Shown here in pieces: positions 50,292 to 60,600 of a stretch of DNA of 64,000 nt; the first letter of the stretch is position 1; each line of letters opens with the position of its first letter. The translations under genes were made by a program, and so were the position numbers. This DNA is from an uncultured Eubacteriales bacterium (GTDB lineage: Bacteria > Bacillota > Clostridia > Oscillospirales > Acutalibacteraceae): NCBI GenBank assembly GCA_934463035.1, contig CAKSIG010000003.1:232691-296690 (forward strand), given 5' to 3'. The notes under the pieces were generated by a model. The model saw only the letters and a program-made list of their open reading frames with translations, was not told the DNA's origin and made no database searches.

Positions 50292-53129
50292 TTACAGCAT
50301 ATTTTTCAAAAAAATGCCTGTGTATGACTTTTCGCACTTTGCAATCTTTTCAGGTGTACCGCTGCATACGACAGTTCCGCCTCTGTCGCCGCCTTCGGGA
50401 CCTAAGTCAATTATATAATCGGCGGTCTTTATCACGTCAAGGTTGTGTTCAATAACAAGCACGGTATTGCCCGTATCAACAAGCCTTTGCAGTACGTCGA
50501 TCAGCTTATGGACATCGGCGGTATGAAGACCTGTTGTCGGCTCGTCAAGAATATAAATTGTTTTGCCCGTACTGCGTTTTGAAAGTTCTGTTGCCAATTT
50601 AACACGTTGAGCCTCGCCGCCCGAAAGGGTAGTGGCAGGCTGTCCGATTTTTATATAGCCGAGTCCGACATCAAAAAGGGTTTTGAGCTTACGGTGTATT
50701 TTCGGTATGCTCTCAAAGAAAGTCATTCCTTCTTCGACGGTCATTTCAAGAACATCGTGAATATTTTTCCCTTTGTATTTAACATTAAGCGTCTCGCGGT
50801 TGTAACGACTGCCGCCGCAGACCTCGCAGGGAACATAAATATCAGGCAGAAAATGCATTTCTATTTTTAAAATTCCGTCGCCTTGACAGGCCTCGCAACG
50901 TCCGCCCTTAACATTGAACGAAAAGCGCCCCGCATTAAAACCATGCATTTTTGCGTCCTTGGTTGAAGCAAACAACTCGCGTATATCGTTAAAAACCCCT
51001 GTATAGGTGGCAGGATTTGAACGCGGCGTTCTTCCGATAGGGGATTGGTTTATATCAATTACTTTATCGAGGTTTTCAATTCCGTCAAATGTTTTGTATT
51101 TCCCAGGTATCGTTTTGGCACGGTTTAATTTGTTAGCAAGAACCTTATAAATTATATCGTTCACAAGTGACGATTTACCGCTCCCCGAAACTCCTGTTAC
51201 GCAAATAAACTCACCGAGAGGCAATTTAACATTTATGTTTTTAAGGTTGTTTTCTGCGGCGCCTTTCACGGTTAAAAACATACCGTTGCCTTTTCTGCGT
51301 TTTTCGGGAACGGGAATTTTTTTTCGTCCTGTAAGATAATCCGAAGTGACGGACTCTTTGCATTTTTCAATGTCGCTTAACGTACCTGCACAGACTATCT
51401 TTCCGCCGTGTATACCTGCGCCCGGACCGACATCAACAATATAGTCGGCGGCGCGCATAGTGTCTTCGTCGTGTTCTACGACTATAAGAGTATTGCCGAG
51501 GTCGCGCAGTTTTTTCAACGTGTTAAGCAGACGTTCATTGTCGCGTTGATGCAGACCGATACTCGGTTCGTCAAGAATATATAAAACGCCGACAAGGGAG
51601 GACCCGATTTGTGTTGCAAGGCGTATACGCTGGCTTTCGCCGCCAGAGAGCGTTCCCGATGAACGCGACAGCGTCAGATAGTCAAGACCTACGCTCTTTA
51701 AAAAGGTAAGACGTTCGCGTATTTCCTTTAAAATCGGCTTTGCTATCATTGAATTTCTTTCGCCGAATGTAAGTGTGCCTATAAAATCAAGTGCGTCATT
51801 AATGGGCATATCACAAAATTCGCGTATATTCTTTCTGCCGACGGTAACGGCAAGGTATTCGGGTTTAAGACGTGCGCCGTGACATTCGGGACATTCGCTT
51901 TCGGTCATATACGCTTCAATTTCGGCTCTCGCATAATCGCTTGATGTCTCTTTGTAACGGCGTTCAAGATTGTTGATAACGCCCTCAAACGGTGCCTCAT
52001 AGGTTCCGCCGCCCCAATCGGCATTTCTGCGGAGTTTTAGCTTTACATCACCCGTTCCGTATAAAACGGCGTGCCTTGCTTCTTCCGGCAGGTCGCGGAA
52101 CGGCGTGTTAATATCAAAATGATAATAGTCGGCAATTCCCTGATAGTACATAGTTGCTATTGTACCCTGATCGGGGGCAAACCAAGAATTAACGCCCCAG
52201 CCCGACGCGCGTATAGCGCCGTCAACAAGGGATTTGCTGTCGTCGTTTATAATCAGTCTCGGGTCAACCTTCATAAATATTCCGAGACCTGTGCAGGCAG
52301 GGCACGCGCCGAACGGATTGTTGAATGAAAACATAGTCGGCGTAAGCTCCGGTATGCTTACGCCGTGTTCGTCACAGGCATAGCTTTGTGAAAACTGCAT
52401 TTCCTCGCCGCCGATTACATCGACAGATATAAGTCCTCCCGAAAGGGCTGTCGCCGCTTCTATACTTTCGGCAAGACGCGAACGGATTTCATCTTTTATC
52501 ACAAGGCGGTCAATAACAACCTCAATTAAGTGTTTTTTGTTTTTTTCGGGTTTTATTTCCTCTGAAAGATCGTATAATACGCCGTCAATTCTAACGCGGA
52601 CATAACCCGATTTTCTTGCGCTTTCAAGTTCCTTTTGGTGTTCGCCTTTTCTGCCTTTGACAATGGGGGAAAGGACTTGAATTTTTGTGCCGTTTTCAAG
52701 TTTCATAACGGCGTCAACTATTTGGTCGGTTGTCTGTTGACTGATTTCTTTGCCGCACACAGGGCAGTGAGGCGTACCGACGCGCGCGTATAAAAGGCGC
52801 AGATAATCATATATCTCGGTTACTGTGCCTACCGTTGAACGGGGGTTTTTTGATGTTGTTTTCTGGTCGATGGAAATAGCGGGCGACAGACCGTCAATGC
52901 TGTCAACATTCGGTTTTTCCATTTGCCCTAAAAATTGCCGTGCATAGGAGGAAAGCGATTCAACATATCTGCGCTGACCTTCCGCATATATCGTATCAAA
53001 GGCAAGCGAGGACTTACCGCTGCCCGAAAGTCCTGTAAAAACAACAAGTTTATCGCGCGGTATTTCAACATCAACATTTTTAAGGTTGTGTTCGCGTGCG
53101 CCTTTTATAATTATTTTATCACTTGGCAA
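50292..53129 (-). CDS. uvrA: Excinuclease ABC subunit A
   Basis: This 945-residue double ABC ATPase has Walker A motifs GLSGSGKSS and GVSGSGKSS, signature motifs TLSGGESQR and TLSGGEAQR, and the zinc modules CPVCGKEI..., CPECHGAR and CEACQGDG...CEVCGG. It finds DNA damage with UvrB in nucleotide excision repair. Its ATG lies next to the uvrB stop, so the two are one operon (uvrB first). Confidence 0.98.
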   Translation of the reverse strand: MPSDKIIIKGAREHNLKNVDVEIPRDKLVVFTGLSGSGKSSLAFDTIYAEGQRRYVESLSSYARQFLGQMEKPNVDSIDGLSPAISIDQKTTSKNPRSTVGTVTEIYDYLRLLYARVGTPHCPVCGKEISQQTTDQIVDAVMKLENGTKIQVLSPIVKGRKGEHQKELESARKSGYVRVRIDGVLYDLSEEIKPEKNKKHLIEVVIDRLVIKDEIRSRLAESIEAATALSGGLISVDVIGGEEMQFSQSYACDEHGVSIPELTPTMFSFNNPFGACPACTGLGIFMKVDPRLIINDDSKSLVDGAIRASGWGVNSWFAPDQGTIATMYYQGIADYYHFDINTPFRDLPEEARHAVLYGTGDVKLKLRRNADWGGGTYEAPFEGVINNLERRYKETSSDYARAEIEAYMTESECPECHGARLKPEYLAVTVGRKNIREFCDMPINDALDFIGTLTFGERNSMIAKPILKEIRERLTFLKSVGLDYLTLSRSSGTLSGGESQRIRLATQIGSSLVGVLYILDEPSIGLHQRDNERLLNTLKKLRDLGNTLIVVEHDEDTMRAADYIVDVGPGAGIHGGKIVCAGTLSDIEKCKESVTSDYLTGRKKIPVPEKRRKGNGMFLTVKGAAENNLKNINVKLPLGEFICVTGVSGSGKSSLVNDIIYKVLANKLNRAKTIPGKYKTFDGIENLDKVIDINQSPIGRTPRSNPATYTGVFNDIRELFASTKDAKMHGFNAGRFSFNVKGGRCEACQGDGILKIEMHFLPDIYVPCEVCGGSRYNRETLNVKYKGKNIHDVLEMTVEEGMTFFESIPKIHRKLKTLFDVGLGYIKIGQPATTLSGGEAQRVKLATELSKRSTGKTIYILDEPTTGLHTADVHKLIDVLQRLVDTGNTVLVIEHNLDVIKTADYIIDLGPEGGDRGGTVVCSGTPEKIAKCEKSYTGIFLKNML

Positions 53130-53130
53130 T

Positions 53131-55089
53131 TTATTTTCCTTCTCTCAATTTATTTATCCTATCCCGCAAAAATGCCGCGTGTTCAAATTCAAGTATTTTT
53201 GCAGCCTGTTTCATTTCTTCGGTGAGACGCTTTATTTCAGCCTCTCTTTCAATTCTTGACATACGGGAAATAGGCTTATCATTTTTAACCTTTTGACCTA
53301 TTTCTATTATGTCCCGCACGTCCTTGATAATCGTTTTCGGAACTATCCCGTGTTCTTTGTTGTATTTATCCTGAATTGCGCGCCTGCGCTCGGTTTCGGT
53401 GATTGCTCTCTCCATTGACGGTGTAACGCTGTCGGCATACATAATAACCTGACCGTCCGCATTGCGCGCAGCTCGTCCTATCGTTTGAATTAACGAAGTT
53501 TCGCTTCGCAGGAAGCCTTCTTTATCAGCGTCAAGTATTGCTACGAGCGAAACCTCAGGTATGTCAAGACCTTCACGAAGCAGGTTTATTCCGACCAGAA
53601 CATCAAATTCACCGAGGCGCAGATCACGGATTATTTCCATACGTTCCACGGTATCAATGTCGTAGTGCATATACTTTACCTTAATGTCGAGTTCTTTCAG
53701 ATAATCTGTAAGATCCTCCGCCATTTTTTTTGTAAGGGTAGTTATAAGCACACGTTCTTTACGCGCAGTACGAATATTAATTTCCGAAACAAGGTCGTCG
53801 ATCTGACCCTCTGACGGACGAACCGAAATTTGAGGATCAAGCAACCCTGTCGGTCTTATTAATTGTTCAACAATCTGTTCAGAATGTCCCTTCTCAAAAT
53901 CACCCGGTGTTGCCGAAACGAATATCGCTTGATTAATATGCTTGTAAAACTCCTCAAAATTAAGCGGTCTGTTATCAAATGCGGAAGGCAGACGGAAACC
54001 GTATTCAATAAGGTTTTCCTTTCGTGCGCGGTCTCCGCCGTACATTCCGCGGACTTGCGGCAATGTAACGTGCGATTCGTCAACAAACAGAATATAATCA
54101 TCGGGGAAATAGTCGAGCAGGGTAGAGGGCGTACTGCCCGCAGGTCGCCTTGAAAGTATCCTCGAATAATTCTCAATTCCTTTACAAATACCTATTTCAC
54201 GAAGCATCTCAATATCATACTCCGTCCTTTGTCTGATTCTTTGTGCCTCTATCGGGCGTTCGCTTTCTATGAAGAATTTTACGCGTTCTTCCATTTCGTT
54301 TTTTATATCGGTAAGCGCGTCTTCCAGCTTGTCGTGTGATACAATGTAATGCGAGGCAGGGTATATGGCGACGTGGTTTAAAAACGCCTTTATTTCGCCC
54401 GTAAGAGGATTGATTTCGCATATACGTTCAATTTCATCACCGAAAAATTCAACGCGTATTGAACTTTCGTGCGAATTTGCGGGAAAAATCTCAACAACAT
54501 CGCCGCGAACTCTGAATTTGTTGCGTATAAAGTTAATGTCGTTGCGCTCATACTGCAAATCAACAAGTTTGCGTATAAGATCATCGCGGTTTTTCTCCGC
54601 TCCTACGCGAAGCGAGATAACCATATTTTTATAATCAATAGGACTTCCGAGTGAATATATGCACGAAACGCTCGCAACGATAATAACATCGCGGCGTTCT
54701 GATAGAGCACAGGTTGCTGAATGGCGCAATTTATCAATTTCATCGTTAATTGCGGAATCTTTTTCGATATATGTGTCACTGCCGGGTATATACGCCTCTG
54801 GCTGATAGTAGTCATAGTAGGAGACAAAGTATTCCACAGCATTTTCAGGGAAAAATTCACGAAATTCGGAACATAATTGCGCTGCAAGGGTCTTGTTGTG
54901 CGCCAAAACAAGGGTGGGACGGTTGACCTTTGCGATTACATTTGCCATTGTAAATGTCTTTCCCGAACCTGTAACGCCTTTAAGAACCTGCTCGCGGTCA
55001 CCTTTATTTATGCCGTCTACAAGCGCATTAATAGCTTCGGGTTGGTCGCCCGTAGGCTTGTATTTGCTGTGAAGTACAAATTTATCCAT
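53131..55089 (-). CDS. uvrB: Excinuclease ABC subunit B
   Basis: This 652-residue helicase-like repair protein has Walker A GVTGSGKTFTMAN, the beta-hairpin region YYDYYQPEAYIPGSDTYIEK, the helicase motifs DESHVTLPQ and TIGRAARNADG, and a C-terminal UVR domain (AAKILEFEHAAFLRDRI). It verifies the lesion loaded by UvrA. The ATG at 55089 follows AGGGGCTC; a frame extension to 55107 lacks support. No LexA/DinR box (GAAC-N4-GTTC) is seen upstream. Confidence 0.97.
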   Translation of the reverse strand: MDKFVLHSKYKPTGDQPEAINALVDGINKGDREQVLKGVTGSGKTFTMANVIAKVNRPTLVLAHNKTLAAQLCSEFREFFPENAVEYFVSYYDYYQPEAYIPGSDTYIEKDSAINDEIDKLRHSATCALSERRDVIIVASVSCIYSLGSPIDYKNMVISLRVGAEKNRDDLIRKLVDLQYERNDINFIRNKFRVRGDVVEIFPANSHESSIRVEFFGDEIERICEINPLTGEIKAFLNHVAIYPASHYIVSHDKLEDALTDIKNEMEERVKFFIESERPIEAQRIRQRTEYDIEMLREIGICKGIENYSRILSRRPAGSTPSTLLDYFPDDYILFVDESHVTLPQVRGMYGGDRARKENLIEYGFRLPSAFDNRPLNFEEFYKHINQAIFVSATPGDFEKGHSEQIVEQLIRPTGLLDPQISVRPSEGQIDDLVSEINIRTARKERVLITTLTKKMAEDLTDYLKELDIKVKYMHYDIDTVERMEIIRDLRLGEFDVLVGINLLREGLDIPEVSLVAILDADKEGFLRSETSLIQTIGRAARNADGQVIMYADSVTPSMERAITETERRRAIQDKYNKEHGIVPKTIIKDVRDIIEIGQKVKNDKPISRMSRIEREAEIKRLTEEMKQAAKILEFEHAAFLRDRINKLREGK

Positions 55090-55146
55090 TAAATGAGCCC
55101 CTAACAATATTTTTTCTCATATTCAGCATATAATCCTTGCCTAAAT

Positions 55147-55175
55147 ATTTTATCACAATAGTGAAAAAATAGCAA
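55147..55175 (-). promoter_or_regulatory. Promoter of uvrBA
   Basis: On the minus strand: TTGCTA (55175-55170), a 17-bp spacer that contains the small dyad TCACTATTGTGA, and TAAAAT (55152-55147). Confidence 0.55.
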
Positions 55176-55286
55176 GAAACCGATCGTTTTGTTATGTTTC
55201 GTTTTTTAACATTTCCAAAAAATATTTTATTCTCGCAAGCGCATTTCACAGCGAAACTATTTTGCTCAAAGTAAGACAAATTTCAT

Positions 55287-55319
55287 AAAAAAAGGACTTA
55301 GCATACGCTAAGTCCTTTT
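55287..55319. terminator. Terminator after the tRNA-Ser remnant
   Basis: AAAAGGACTTAGC / GCTAAGTCCTTTT is a perfect 13-bp stem with an ATAC loop and a long A/T-tail, directly after the tRNA 3' end on the minus strand. It is the original tRNA terminator left on the chromosome. Confidence 0.9.
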
Positions 55320-55320
55320 C

Positions 55321-55379
55321 TGGCGGAGACGGAGGGATTCGAACCCTCGTCCCTCAAGGGGCATCATGATTTCGAGTCA
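55321..55379 (-). tRNA. 3' half of tRNA-Ser(CGA), truncated; attachment-site remnant
   Basis: The minus strand carries TGACTCGAAATCA (anticodon loop with CGA), a long class II variable arm (CCCC-TTGA-GGG), the T-arm GAGGG-TTCGAAT-CCCTC, the acceptor 3' strand CGTCTCC, discriminator G and an encoded CCA. The expected 5' strand GGAGACG and the D-arm are absent to the right, so only the 3' half is present. Integrases that use the 3' half of a tRNA gene as attB leave just this at the distal end. The intact tRNA would then be at the other end of the element, beyond the right edge. Confidence 0.85.
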
Positions 55380-55729
55380 AGTTGCCAAAACCGAACTTGG
55401 CGGAATTTGACGGAAGATAACGGCAGATGCGAGAATACCGAAAATGCCCTGTTTACAAGGCTTTCCGCACCCATTTGCATCGAAAACGCAGCAAAAATCC
55501 GAGTCCGAGAGTCTCCTACGATTTCGCCGAGTTCTAACGGATTTTCAGAAAAGCCTATTAGAATTTTTGATAGAACCGAGCGTTTTTTTGCCCCAAAATC
55601 ACGCTTTTGGCAGTGCGTGAAAAGCCCCGGTTATGCCGGACTGCACCAAAAGTCGTGTAGGAAAATGCCGGGTCAGAATCAAAACTGCCGCTATCGGCAA
55701 AAATATAATTGAAAATAGATTTTGCTTGA
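55380..55729. other. Island end sequence without a convincing gene
   Basis: These 350 bp between the tRNA remnant and the fic promoter hold no ORF with recognisable features. A short inverted repeat GCCAA / TTGGC (55384-55402) sits next to the tRNA fragment and could be part of the integration site. Confidence 0.4.
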
Positions 55730-55758
55730 TTGATTTTTTGCCGATAATGTGGTATACT
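55730..55758 (+). promoter_or_regulatory. Promoter of the Fic gene
   Basis: TTGATT (55730-55735), a 17-bp spacer, and TATACT (55753-55758), about 28 bp before the ATG with its GGAGG site. Confidence 0.7.
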
Positions 55759-55786
55759 GATAATAGTAACTTCGGAGGGCAGGAAG

Positions 55787-56683
55787 ATGAAATATTTATC
55801 CGTAAAAGAGATAGTCGCACTTTGGAACACCTCCGAGCGCAGCGTCCGCAACTACTGCGCGGCAGGCCGTGTCCCGGGCGCTTTTCTGACGGGCAAGACC
55901 TGGAACATTCCCGAGAACGCCGAGAAGCCCGAACGGAGCAATAAAAGCAAGCCCGCACCGCAGACTTTGGCGGATATTCTCAAAGAGGAAAAGCGCAGTC
56001 AGACCCACGGCGGAATTTATCATAAAGTGCAGGTGGAGTTGACCTACAATTCCAATCATATGGAGGGCAGCCGCCTGACCCACGATCAGACACGTTTTAT
56101 TTTTGAAACAAACACCGTCGGCATTACCGAGGAAGGCGTGCGGGTAGACGATATCATCGAAACCGCCAATCACTTCCGCTGTATTGACGAGGTCATCGAA
56201 AGCGCAAAATCGCAGCTCAGCGAGAAATTCATCAAGCGCCTGCATTTTATTCTGAAAACCGGAACAAGCGACGCAAGGAAAGATTGGTTTGCCGTCGGCG
56301 ATTACAAAAAGCTGCCGAATGAGGTCGGCGGACGGGAAACGACCTTGCCCGAGGAAGTGTCGGCGGAAATGAAAAGGCTGCTTGATGCGTATAACGGCAA
56401 GGAAGCAGTGACGCTTGAAGATATCCTTGCATTCCATGTGCGGTTTGAGCGCATCCACCCCCTCCAGGACGGCAACGGGCGTGTCGGGCGATTGATTATG
56501 TTCAAGGAATGCCTGAAACACAATATCGTGCCGTTTATTATTGAGGACAGCATAAAAATGTTCTATTACCGCGGACTGCAGGAGTGGGATCGGGAAAAAG
56601 GCTATCTGACCGACACCTGCCTGTCGGCACAGGATACCTTCAAAAAATACCTGGATTATTTCAGAATACCGTATGAGAACTAA
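55787..56683 (+). CDS. Fic-domain protein with N-terminal HTH
   Basis: This 298-residue protein has a MerR/excisionase-like helix-turn-helix (residues 1-45, LSVKEIVALWNTSERSVRNYC), a linker, and a Fic core with HPLQDGNGRVGR starting at His224. The inhibitory motif S-x3-E-G (Ser89, Glu93, Gly94) lies before the core, as in class II Fic proteins, where its Glu blocks ATP until displaced. Fic enzymes usually transfer AMP to a target protein. The DNA-binding head suggests it also acts at a promoter, perhaps its own. No separate antitoxin is needed or seen. It is the first gene of the island. Confidence 0.92.
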   Translation: MKYLSVKEIVALWNTSERSVRNYCAAGRVPGAFLTGKTWNIPENAEKPERSNKSKPAPQTLADILKEEKRSQTHGGIYHKVQVELTYNSNHMEGSRLTHDQTRFIFETNTVGITEEGVRVDDIIETANHFRCIDEVIESAKSQLSEKFIKRLHFILKTGTSDARKDWFAVGDYKKLPNEVGGRETTLPEEVSAEMKRLLDAYNGKEAVTLEDILAFHVRFERIHPLQDGNGRVGRLIMFKECLKHNIVPFIIEDSIKMFYYRGLQEWDREKGYLTDTCLSAQDTFKKYLDYFRIPYEN

Positions 56684-56686
56684 AAA

Positions 56687-56721
56687 CCTCACGCACAGTT
56701 CATTCAAAGTTGTGCGTGAGG
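56687..56721. terminator. Hairpin after the Fic gene
   Basis: CCTCACGCACA / TGTGCGTGAGG is a perfect 11-bp stem with a 13-base loop. The plus side lacks a T-run (GTTAGCC), while the minus side has five T, so its strength as a plus-strand terminator is uncertain. The following 216 bp up to the tetR promoter hold nothing that I can support. Confidence 0.6.
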
Positions 56722-56937
56722 GTTAGCCAGCAGATATCGGGAATGTTTTTTTCTGTATTAGTGATGTATCTGCACCCATGCTGTGACCGAGCACTTTGTA
56801 CTTCAAAAAGGCAACTACCGAAAAATTAAGGGTTTGTCGGCACTCTTCACCTGTATCAAAAGAAACTACATAACGAATGGGACAGTCAACAGATGTAGGA
56901 ATGTTCCTTTTTATCACGGCTTTTTTGCAGACTGCTC

Positions 56938-56966
56938 TTGAAAATATCATAATTCTATGCTATACT
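56938..56966 (+). promoter_or_regulatory. Promoter of the second TetR-surface-protein operon
   Basis: TTGAAA (56938-56943), a 17-bp spacer, and TATACT (56961-56966). Confidence 0.7.
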
Positions 56967-56971
56967 ATAAT

Positions 56972-56985
56972 TAACTGATTAGTTA
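56972..56985. promoter_or_regulatory. Candidate TetR2 operator
   Basis: TAACTGATTAGTTA has two perfect 5-bp arms with a 4-bp centre and begins 6 bp after the -10 box, over the expected start of transcription. It is unlike the AATGA-type site before the paralogous TetR1. Confidence 0.55.
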
Positions 56986-57007
56986 GTTATAAAAGGAAGT
57001 GGTGTAT

Positions 57008-57610
57008 ATGCGGGCGACAGAGGAACAGCACAATGAGCGCAAACGCGAAATGATGGAAAAATGCTTTGAATGCTATGCCGAAAACGGCTTGACGGGCACG
57101 GGAATCAAGGCCTTGGCAGCGGCGTGCGGCTGCACAACGGGAAATCTGTACTCGTACTTTAACAGCGTGGACGAACTGATTCTTGAATCTACCGCCTACT
57201 GCATGGCAAAGGTCGAGGATGACTTTATGAAGAAAGCCCCGACCGACCCGAAGGACGCCATGCGGTTTATTGAGGAAATCCCCTACTGGACAGCACGGGA
57301 GCACGGTAAAAAATATCGGTTGATGTATCAGATCTACACCCATCCGAAATATATTGAATACGGCAAGAAGTTTTTTGAAGGCGTGAACGAGCGTTATACC
57401 GAATATGCAAAGCAGCTTGAACCTAAAATCGGCATACCGTATACGACTATAACGCCGCTGATTTTTATATTTATCCGCGCCTGTGTGCACTACGCTATGT
57501 TTGAGGACGAATATTATTTGAAATCCCAGATGGAGGTCTTAAAACAGGGAGTTGCCCTGTTTGCAGATAAATACCGCTCACAATACTTGAACGGAGGTAA
57601 CGCAAAATGA
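57008..57610 (+). CDS. TetR-family regulator of the adjoining surface proteins (TetR2)
   Basis: This 200-residue regulator has the HTH GTGIKALAAACGCTTGNLYS and a C-terminal ligand domain nearly the same as that of TetR1. The ATG at 57008 has AAGGAAG 8 bp before it. The gene overlaps the next signal peptide by ATGA, as TetR1 does. The DNA-recognition part differs from TetR1 (ALAAACGCTTGN versus TVAEACGCTQGN) in step with the different operator. It is likely an autorepressor that responds to an unknown signal. Confidence 0.92.
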   Translation: MRATEEQHNERKREMMEKCFECYAENGLTGTGIKALAAACGCTTGNLYSYFNSVDELILESTAYCMAKVEDDFMKKAPTDPKDAMRFIEEIPYWTAREHGKKYRLMYQIYTHPKYIEYGKKFFEGVNERYTEYAKQLEPKIGIPYTTITPLIFIFIRACVHYAMFEDEYYLKSQMEVLKQGVALFADKYRSQYLNGGNAK

Positions 57611-60600
57611 AGAAACGAATACTCAGTATCCTGCTCACCCTTTGTATGGTGCTATGCATTGTGCCGACAGGCGTATTCGCCGAGGACTGCGCAGAGGATC
57701 TGGTAGACCCCGTGATCCGGATCGTTCCGTATGAAGGCAGGGGCTATCCTGCGCAGAATGGTACGCGGACGGCGGCGGATTTTTTCGAGCCGGGCAAAGT
57801 GCCCGAGGGCGCAAAGATCACTGCCATAACAGCACCCGCATCTCCATCTATTCTGGACAGCATCAGCGTGGGCGGCGATGGTACGCTGAGCTACGCAAAG
57901 GACGTAACCATTACGGAACCGGTATTCAAATCAGAGACCTATACCGTCACCATCACCGGCGATGACTGTGCACCCATTTCCGCCCCGCTGACCGTTCGCC
58001 AGTATCTCAACGCGGGCTTTCAGGGATCGGTCCATTTCAACAACTGGCACTACGGAGATACCTATACTTACACATGCCAGGTGACAAATCCCGGTGAAAA
58101 CGGCGTCTGGTCCGCGCTGATACGTGACCCCGAGATTTTTGAAATTTACCAGGAGACCACCGACATCACCAGCGAACCAGGGAAGTCCATCTACACCGTC
58201 CAGATCAGAGCCATCAAGGCAGGCGTCACTTGTATCGACTTTCTGTATTTTTCCGATACCACAATGGCATCGTCGAAAGAGTACAGTGAGGATATCACCG
58301 GTGGCTATGTCGATCCGCGCACTCTCACCGTGACGGCAAGAGATGCAACCATCAGCACGGGCGATACGCTGCCAACAGACCTTGTAAGCTGTGCCGGACT
58401 GCTGGACAGCGAAGGACGCACGGATGACCGGGATACGGTGCTGGAAAACGCCCTTTCCTATCGGCTGCTTGACGCAAGCGGCGTGGAGGTCGCAGCAGAC
58501 ACGGCACGCAATACCCCCGGTACCTACACCGTTGTTCCCGCTGCTGCCCTCAAGTCCGGCTGGGATGAGCGGTATTCGCTCAACAGGGTCAACGGCACGC
58601 TGACGGTGGAAAAGCGGGTCGACGAACAGTTTACCCTCACCCCCGGCGGCAGATACTATTTTGACCTTTCGGCAATGGATATTCCCGGAACGGTGAACAG
58701 CAGTCTGCCGGATGCTACCCTGCATTATGTGCCTTTCACCTATGTGGGCACGGTGGATGCCTATGTGCTGAAACCGGCATCCAACGGTGTAGCCGATTCC
58801 TCCGAGCAGGCCTCTGTGACCGCAGACAAGGATGCACAGTACGGATATACCTATGAGCACAGTCTGTTCATTGCCGACTACAAGGTTACCGACAAAATCA
58901 GTTGGATCGACCTGAACAATGCCGGTTTCATTTTCGGCAAAGCCTACACTGCGGGCGGCATAAGCTACACCCTCCGCACACCCACCATGGGCAGTGAGCA
59001 TACCTATGAGGATATGCACTACGGAAAACAGGCCAACAACGAGTGGGATCAGTTCCTTGCCAAGAACCCCGAGTTCATGAAAGGGTCGGACGGCTTTGTT
59101 TGGGGGCAGGACACCTACAGTTCTAACGATTCCGGCAATTATAGAGTCACGCGGAATAAACAAAATATTCTTAGCGGAACAATGCAATTCATTACTAATA
59201 TTACCTGCTACCGCCCCGTTCTTGAGCTGCCGACTGATCTTGCCGCCGACAGCCTGAAGATAGTAAAGCTGCGGACGGTTGAATTTATGCCCGGCGAGGA
59301 TCAGAACTGGATCAACATTATCGTAAAAAACGGCGAGAGCTTCAAAGCTCCCTCTGCGGAGGGACTGCCCCTTTCCGACAACATCTCTGCTGACACGCCG
59401 ATGTGGTGGGTAGACGAAAACCTAAACTTCTACAAGCCCGGCGATACCGTTCCGGCGAGTGTTTCGAAACTCACCGCTTTCTATGGCGGCTTCGGTCTGC
59501 TCCTGGATCGTGGCGACGGCGCGGTGGAGGTCACGCCGGACAATTATACCGATATTTTCGGCGACGGGACTGCGTCCTTCGTTGTCCCGAAGGGAGAAAG
59601 CCTTGAAAGTATTGCGGAGTCCGGTGGTCTTACCGCAACGGAGCAGCGTGAAATTCTTACGACCGGCCGTTTGGGTGAAAATATCTTCCCGAATCTGCAG
59701 CTCAAAAATGCAGACCTGACCTCTGTGACGCTGAACGACAGGTATATTGGACAGAACAGCCCGCTCTTTATCACGCTGGACGGCAAGAATACCATCGGAA
59801 GCCTGAATGAAATCAACAGGGCGTCGTTTCTTTCCATTCTCGGCGACGGTGCGCTGACGCTGAACAATGCACTGACGCTCAGCCAATACGCCCAGTATGG
59901 CGGCAGCAGCGTCACCATGGCGGGAGGGTTGAACGTATACAACATCTCCGTAGGCAGCGGCTCGCTTACCGTAACGTGCGATACGCAGGCTATTACGTTC
60001 CAGGATCAGTATATCAGCGATCTGTATATGGGCGACGGCGTGCGGCTGTTCCTGGGTTCTTCGGCGCAGGACGCCGTGGAAGCTGCTATTCCGCAGCTTT
60101 CCGCTGAGATGCAGGAAGTGTTTCAGCGCTATCAGGCGGATGACCCCACGTTGACGCGCGAAGAGTATAGCGCACTGAGCAAGGCACTCAAAGAGCAGTT
60201 CGACGCCATCCTCCCGCTGTTCTCCGGCAAGACCTATGTGCGTATCGCCAACGCCTGGGATGTGACCTATCAGCCCGGCACAGACGGTACGGGCGACGCG
60301 GTAACAGATATTAAATTCTATAACGATATCCTCTCATTGCGCGGCAAGCTGTTCACACGCACAGGCTATACGCAAGTAGGCTGGGCGACGATAGACGGCG
60401 GCGAAAAGATTTACGGACTCGATGATGTTTATACTCAAAATGAGGCGCTGACGCTCTATCCCGTTTGGAATACGAATAAATACACGATCACCTTTGATAC
60501 CGCAGGCGGAAGCATAGTTGATTCCATCACGCAGGATTACGGTTCGACAATTACCGCTCCTGCTAACCCGACAAGAGAAGGTTATACCTTCACGGGATGG

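Noticed and set aside
55321..55420. A complete tRNA-Ser
   Set aside because: The 5' acceptor strand GGAGACG and a D-arm are missing from the sequence to the right; the match stops at the anticodon stem.
55407..55712. Plus-strand 101-codon ORF next to the tRNA remnant
   Set aside because: Low-complexity, Arg/Ser/Pro-rich translation with no ribosome-binding site or domain.
55796..56707. Minus-strand 303-codon ORF over the Fic gene
   Set aside because: It is the antisense of a well-supported Fic gene; the plus strand has a promoter, ribosome-binding site and motifs.
56723..56950. Minus-strand 75-codon ORF with a KVLGHSMGA segment, faintly like the end of a tyrosine recombinase
   Set aside because: The segment lacks the catalytic Arg and Tyr context, there is no clear start signal, and the similarity is too short to claim an integrase remnant.
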